Source of the DNA: Odoribacter sp. UBA944
Lineage (GTDB): Bacteria; Bacteroidota; Bacteroidia; Bacteroidales; Marinifilaceae
Reading direction: 5' to 3'
Length of the DNA: 9,923 bases
Assembly: GCA_002293375.1 (NCBI GenBank)
Contig: DBDA01000036.1
Location: forward strand, 10,745 to 20,667
Position 1 is the stretch's first letter. Every line of letters begins with the position of its first letter. Under the pieces are notes generated by a model. It was given only the letters and a program-made list of their open reading frames with translations. It was not told the origin of the DNA and ran no database searches. This document shows, one piece after another, positions 7,164 to 9,923 of the stretch. A program made the translations under genes and the position numbers.

Positions 7164-7769
7164 ATGGAACAGACAAAATGCACCTGCGGCTGCCACGGAA
7201 GTGTGGAGTGTGAGGATAAACGCCAACGCAAAGTGCTGTGGGCGGTGTTGGCTATTAACGCTGCGTTCTTTATCATCGAAATGACCTTCGGACTGTTATC
7301 CCGTTCGATGGGGTTGGTAGCCGACAGCCTCGATATGATGGCCGACGCATTGGTTTATGGCATGAGTCTGGCAGTTGTCGGTGCAGCGATGGCTCGGAAA
7401 AAACGGGTGGCCTTCTGGAGCGGACTGTTCGAATTTCTTCCCGCCATTCTCGGTTTGGCAGAGGTCATCCGCCGGTTTATAGGAACCGCGATGATGCCCG
7501 ACTTCAGAGCAATGGTAGGGATTTCGGTACTTGCACTTATGGCGAATTCTGCCTGTCTATGGCTCTTGCAACGCATGAAAAGCAACGACGCTCACATAAA
7601 AGCGAGTGTCATATTTTCGGCCAACGATGTAATCATCAATACAGGGGTAATTGTCGCCGGAGGGTTGGTGTGGTTGCTCGAAAGCAAAATACCCGACTTG
7701 GTTATAGGTGTCATCGTATTTTTGATCGTTCTTCGTGGCGCGGTAAAGATGTTGAAATTAGCGAGGTAA
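7164..7769 (+). CDS. Short cation-diffusion-facilitator-type transporter
   Basis: A 201-residue membrane protein with about six helices (near 23-45, 48-74, 83-102, 115-136, 146-171, 177-193). It resembles CDF/ZitB-type metal exporters reduced to the membrane domain, without the C-terminal cytoplasmic domain of the usual 300-residue family. Helix 2 has LVADSLDMMADALVYG with Asp 54, 57 and 61, matching the family's metal-site pattern (D57xxxD61). Helix 5 has SANDVIINTGVIVAG, with Asp155 and Asn154/159; the partner His/Asp four residues before D155 is Phe151. The N-terminus is Cys-rich (Cys 6, 8, 10, 16 and His 11), a possible metal-binding tail. The ATG at 7164 is the only plausible start. It is divergent from ssb; the next gene downstream is 219 bp away with its own promoter. 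Substrate (for example Zn, Co or Cd) cannot be told. Confidence 0.82.
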   Translation: MEQTKCTCGCHGSVECEDKRQRKVLWAVLAINAAFFIIEMTFGLLSRSMGLVADSLDMMADALVYGMSLAVVGAAMARKKRVAFWSGLFEFLPAILGLAEVIRRFIGTAMMPDFRAMVGISVLALMANSACLWLLQRMKSNDAHIKASVIFSANDVIINTGVIVAGGLVWLLESKIPDLVIGVIVFLIVLRGAVKMLKLAR

Positions 7770-7828
7770 ATCAGAAGTTAGAACCCCACCTCCTCTCTCT
7801 TCATAGGATACAAAGAGAATATATTAGC

Positions 7829-7872
7829 GTATTCCGTAGGTGTTCCGTAGGTGTTCCGTGCGTGTTCCATAG
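7829..7872 (+). repeat. Four tandem 11-bp repeats
   Basis: Four consecutive units fit GTGTTCCGTAG: 7829-7839 (one change), 7840-7850 (exact), 7851-7861 (two changes at the end), 7862-7872 (one change). They lie in the non-coding stretch 7770-7988, about 80 bp before the TPR-gene promoter box. The 11-bp period is about one helical turn, so a regulator array is possible; replication slippage is the simpler explanation. The rest of 7770-7988, apart from the promoter box, shows no gene. Confidence 0.75.
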
Positions 7873-7950
7873 TCTGAACAGCAAAAGAAAAACGTGTATC
7901 ACAGTTTATTTGAGCTACTTTATAGCAGCTTATTTTATAGAAAATCGTAG

Positions 7951-7958
7951 TATCTTTG
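7951..7958 (+). promoter_or_regulatory. -7 box upstream of the TPR/SH3b gene
   Basis: TATCTTTG matches TAnnTTTG exactly, 30 bp before the ATG at 7989. The -33 region is T-rich (TTATTTTA around 7930-7937) with no clean TTTG. It would drive the TPR gene and probably the small downstream gene. Confidence 0.55.
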
Positions 7959-7988
7959 GATCATGTGAAAAATTAAAATTCCAATAGT

Positions 7989-9464
7989 ATGAAACAAGTA
8001 GATCATGAAGAAACCTGCTCAAGCTGTGGAGATAGCGGGTATTTCTATTTCGGTAACTCGCAATCGGAACGAAGAGGTAATAAATACCTTGTGATGCACA
8101 AGGCTGATCGTTTGTCTCGAGAAGGAAAGTATGATGAAGCCATTGCCCTTTACAACAAAGTAGATGAAGAAATAGAATATGACCGTCGGGATTACGATGT
8201 TTACGACGGTTTGGCTGTCAATCGTGGAATTACATACTATTTGAAAGGAAATTATGACAAGGCAATTGATGATTTTACCTTTGCAATTAGGAGACAGGAA
8301 ATCGGTAGAAACTATTACCTACGAGGTGATGCATACGAAAAAAAGGGCAAACGTGACAATGCTATTGCTGACTATAAAGAAGCCGCAAATCGTGGGCACG
8401 AAGATGCATTGAAAAGACTTGCAAAGATGGGTATTCAATACATAGTTCCTCACGATGAACTAAGAATAAAAAAACTTGAGGAAAAAATTGCATTAACAAA
8501 AAGGCTAATACGTTCAGATTACCTATATGAATATGGGTCTGCCAGAGAGAATGAAATAAGATCAAAAAAAAGATATGAGAAAGAATTGCCTATATTAAAA
8601 AAAGAATTGAGAGAATTGAAAAAAAAATCTCCAACAAATCAATCAAACATAAACAAACCGACTTCTTCTTTATTCGATTGGATAAAACGAAAGAAAAAAT
8701 CACTTATATGGATTCTCGTGCTTGGTTGTATTTTCGGTTATTTGATGACGGGGCCAAAATTTGATTTTTCCAAGGAAAAAGCCCCCCTTGTCGAAACAAA
8801 ACTTGTTGTAACGGCAAATACGCTCAATCTTCGCGAAAAGGACACCAACCAGTCGCCCGTGATAAAAAAACTTAAAAAAGGAGATGTGATTACATATCCG
8901 GCCGAATATGTCCCACACGTCTATAACGAAGTAAACGTCGATGTTTGGATACGTGTAGAATCTGAAGGCGTCAAAGGTTGGGTGAACGAAAAATATGTCA
9001 GCGTTTATAAGGAGGAAAAAGAATCAGAAAAAGTTGTACTGCAAACAGCAACAACGCAGGCAGATGCAGATAATGTAGAGGCAAAGGAATTAGAAGAAGT
9101 TGTTGATACGCAAACAGCAACAGAGACAGAGACCGAGCAACCGGCAGAGCCGAAAGAAATTCCTGCGTGGCAAACCGATATTATCGGTAAATGGAAAGGA
9201 CCTTCGGGCAGAGCAACATTTGAAATGACCGTGAACGACGATATGACAGGTGTATTTTGGTTTGAGAATAACGGCATGACAGGCAGTTATAAAATGATGA
9301 TAAAGCATTCCGACGGCGACTATCAAGTTATAGGAACAGAATGGATAGAGCAAAGCATCTCTAATCCTAATGCTTATGGGTTCTTTAATATCAGAGCAAA
9401 AATAATCGATGGAGTATTCGACGGTTATTCCAATGGAGCAATTACTAAGTTAAAAAAACAATAG
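7989..9464 (+). CDS. TPR - coiled coil - TM - SH3b membrane protein of unknown function
   Basis: A 491-residue protein with no recognised family name. A CSSCG knuckle lies at residues 10-14. Three TPR-like units follow (about 32-66, 74-103, 107-140; for example GNYDKAIDDFTFAI), then a charged predicted coiled coil (157-213), a basic stretch KRKKK (233-237) and one membrane helix (about 238-254). An SH3b domain (about 270-340) contains TANTLNLREK and WVNEKYVSVY. A Thr/Glu-rich linker (341-392) leads to a C-terminal beta-rich domain (about 393-488; starts IIGKWKGPSGRATFEM), which recalls lipocalin-like or DUF domains. The positive-inside rule puts the TPRs in the cytosol and the SH3b and C-terminal domains outside. 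The gene is far more AT-rich than those to its left, which suggests separate origin. The 60-residue gene follows after 27 bp. TPRs point to protein binding and SH3b to wall or peptide binding; no enzyme motif is seen. Confidence 0.85.
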   Translation: MKQVDHEETCSSCGDSGYFYFGNSQSERRGNKYLVMHKADRLSREGKYDEAIALYNKVDEEIEYDRRDYDVYDGLAVNRGITYYLKGNYDKAIDDFTFAIRRQEIGRNYYLRGDAYEKKGKRDNAIADYKEAANRGHEDALKRLAKMGIQYIVPHDELRIKKLEEKIALTKRLIRSDYLYEYGSARENEIRSKKRYEKELPILKKELRELKKKSPTNQSNINKPTSSLFDWIKRKKKSLIWILVLGCIFGYLMTGPKFDFSKEKAPLVETKLVVTANTLNLREKDTNQSPVIKKLKKGDVITYPAEYVPHVYNEVNVDVWIRVESEGVKGWVNEKYVSVYKEEKESEKVVLQTATTQADADNVEAKELEEVVDTQTATETETEQPAEPKEIPAWQTDIIGKWKGPSGRATFEMTVNDDMTGVFWFENNGMTGSYKMMIKHSDGDYQVIGTEWIEQSISNPNAYGFFNIRAKIIDGVFDGYSNGAITKLKKQ

Positions 9465-9491
9465 TATTACGAACAAAAAATACATCTGAGA

Positions 9492-9674
9492 ATGGAAAGC
9501 GAAGTAAAAAAAGACATATTGGCGAGTCAGGAAAAAGCATCCACTTTTAAAGACCGTTGCGAAGATCAAGCCAAAGGCGTAGTAGCTGACATATCGCCCG
9601 AAAGCAAAGAATTTTTTAAGGACTTGGCAAGACGGCTCGGAATACCCGAATCGGCAGACGAAGAAGAGAAATAA
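9492..9674 (+). CDS. Small acidic protein, unknown function
   Basis: A 60-residue, mostly charged protein with no signal peptide or membrane segment. It is rich in Glu, Lys and Asp, ends in EEEK, and has a likely amphipathic helix (about 37-50, ESKEFFKDLARRLG). It has a single Cys at 23. It starts 27 bp after the TPR gene stop, with A-rich spacing like other starts here, so the two are probably co-transcribed. I recognise no family. An antisense open frame covers the same bases, but this one has the better start context and neighbour. It may be a small partner of the TPR protein; that is inference only. Confidence 0.55.
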   Translation: MESEVKKDILASQEKASTFKDRCEDQAKGVVADISPESKEFFKDLARRLGIPESADEEEK

Positions 9675-9697
9675 GAGCTTGAATGGCGCTCGGTTTG

Positions 9698-9811
9698 CGC
9701 TGTATTTCTCCCAAACAGACAGATACCGGTGGAAAGGGGGATGGCCTCGCTACGCTCGGCGATCCCGAAGGGGGAAACCCTGCAAGACAAAAATACAGCG
9801 GTGGATACCGC
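9698..9811. other. Structured non-coding segment with nested inverted repeats
   Basis: Bases 9698-9707 (CGCTGTATTT) are perfectly complementary to 9791-9800. They enclose a hairpin 9738-9766 (GGGAT/ATCCC plus GCC/GGC around one mismatch, loop containing TCGCTACGCTC) and a small hairpin 9769-9781 (AGGG/CCCT). Next to it, 9798-9811 can form GCGGT-GGAT-ACCGC, sharing three bases with the outer arm. No convincing gene is present in 9675-9904. This could be an RNA structure, a mobile-element end or a repeat family. Which strand matters is unknown. Confidence 0.5.
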
Positions 9812-9816
9812 CAGGC

Positions 9817-9870
9817 ATAAAAACAGCAAAACCACCCAAATTTGTTTGAAGGTGGTTTTGCTGTTTTTAT
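9817..9870. terminator. Strong bidirectional terminator hairpin
   Basis: Arms 9817-9836 and 9851-9870 are perfectly complementary over 20 bp around a 14-base loop. Past a single mismatch the stem extends 4 bp more (9812-9815 with 9872-9875). The A-rich 5' arm and T-rich 3' arm give a U-tract on both strands. It sits between the + strand small gene and the minus-strand tRNA gene, so it can end transcription from both sides. Confidence 0.85.
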
Positions 9871-9904
9871 ACCTGACCCCTTCAGGGTTGTAATTTTTGC
9901 CTTG

Positions 9905-9923
9905 CGGAGGGAGAGGGATTCGA
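9905..9923 (-). tRNA. 3' end of a tRNA gene, probably tRNA-Ser (rest beyond window)
   Basis: Read on the minus strand from 9923 to 9905: TCGAAT fits the end of a T-loop, CCCTC a T-stem strand, TCCCTCC the 3' acceptor strand, and G a discriminator base. G at position 73 with an acceptor expected to start GGAGGGA is typical of bacterial tRNA-Ser. The genome continues CAAGG, so CCA is not fully encoded. The anticodon is outside the window, so identity is inferred and only 19 bases support the call. Confidence 0.6.

Noticed and set aside
7780..7808. Pyrimidine-rich stretch resembling the tRNA 3' end, as a possible att copy
   Set aside because: The match is loose (CT-rich low complexity) and in opposite orientation to the tRNA at 9905-9923, whereas att copies should be direct repeats.
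7559..7987. 142-residue plus-strand frame after and overlapping the transporter gene
   Set aside because: Half lies inside the transporter gene in another frame, and the rest translates the tandem repeat and promoter region with no family resemblance.
9566..9835. Minus-strand 89-residue open frame with a hydrophobic start
   Set aside because: It begins inside the terminator stem, runs through the inverted-repeat element and lies antisense to the better-supported 60-residue gene. It has no recognisable domain.
1..9923. CRISPR array, transposase, integrase or rRNA
   Set aside because: No spaced direct-repeat array, no DDE or tyrosine-recombinase motif and no rRNA-like sequence was seen. The only tandem repeat has contiguous 11-bp units without spacers.

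Overview
The window looks like chromosomal DNA from a member of the Bacteroidota, probably a gut-type Bacteroidales. Three things support this: the ssb-gldE-gldD gene order, GldD and GldE themselves (proteins of this phylum), and start regions with TAnnTTTG -7 boxes and no clear Shine-Dalgarno sequences. The genus cannot be fixed from the sequence. The left two thirds are GC-rich (37 of 60 bases G or C in 1681-1740). The block from about 7.99 to 9.67 kb is much more AT-rich (15 of 60 in 8461-8520).

Layout. Positions 1-1834 carry the 3' part of a ClpC-type Hsp100 unfoldase (+), open at the window edge. It converges on a two-gene minus-strand unit: a TetR-like regulator (2328-2951) followed by an Lrp/AsnC regulator (1842-2309). 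Divergent from that unit is a secreted protein of the alkaline phosphatase superfamily (3041-4639, +). It has the PafA-like fold signature, but nearly every metal-binding and catalytic residue is replaced, so it is probably a pseudoenzyme. Its 3' end overlaps the 3' end of gldD by 11 bp. The minus-strand block ssb (6574-7014), gldE (5209-6507) and gldD (4629-5228) is compact, with gldE and gldD overlapping by 20 bp.

Divergent from ssb is a short cation-diffusion-facilitator-type transporter (7164-7769, +) with a Cys-rich N-terminus and a nearly leaderless promoter. Then comes a gap of about 220 bp holding an 11-bp tandem repeat and a promoter. After it lies an AT-rich pair: a TPR-coiled coil-TM-SH3b membrane protein (7989-9464) and a 60-residue acidic protein (9492-9674). 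The last 250 bp are non-coding and rich in inverted repeats, including a 20-bp perfect-stem bidirectional terminator. The window ends inside the 3' end of a minus-strand tRNA gene, probably tRNA-Ser.

How the genes fit together: ssb/gldE/gldD is a conserved housekeeping and envelope (gliding/T9SS-associated) cluster. ClpC and the two regulators are ordinary chromosomal genes. The segment from the transporter to the tRNA looks like accessory DNA, though no integrase or transposase is present. The most noteworthy item is the intact but catalytically disarmed PafA-like protein. The second is the structured non-coding tail beside the tRNA.
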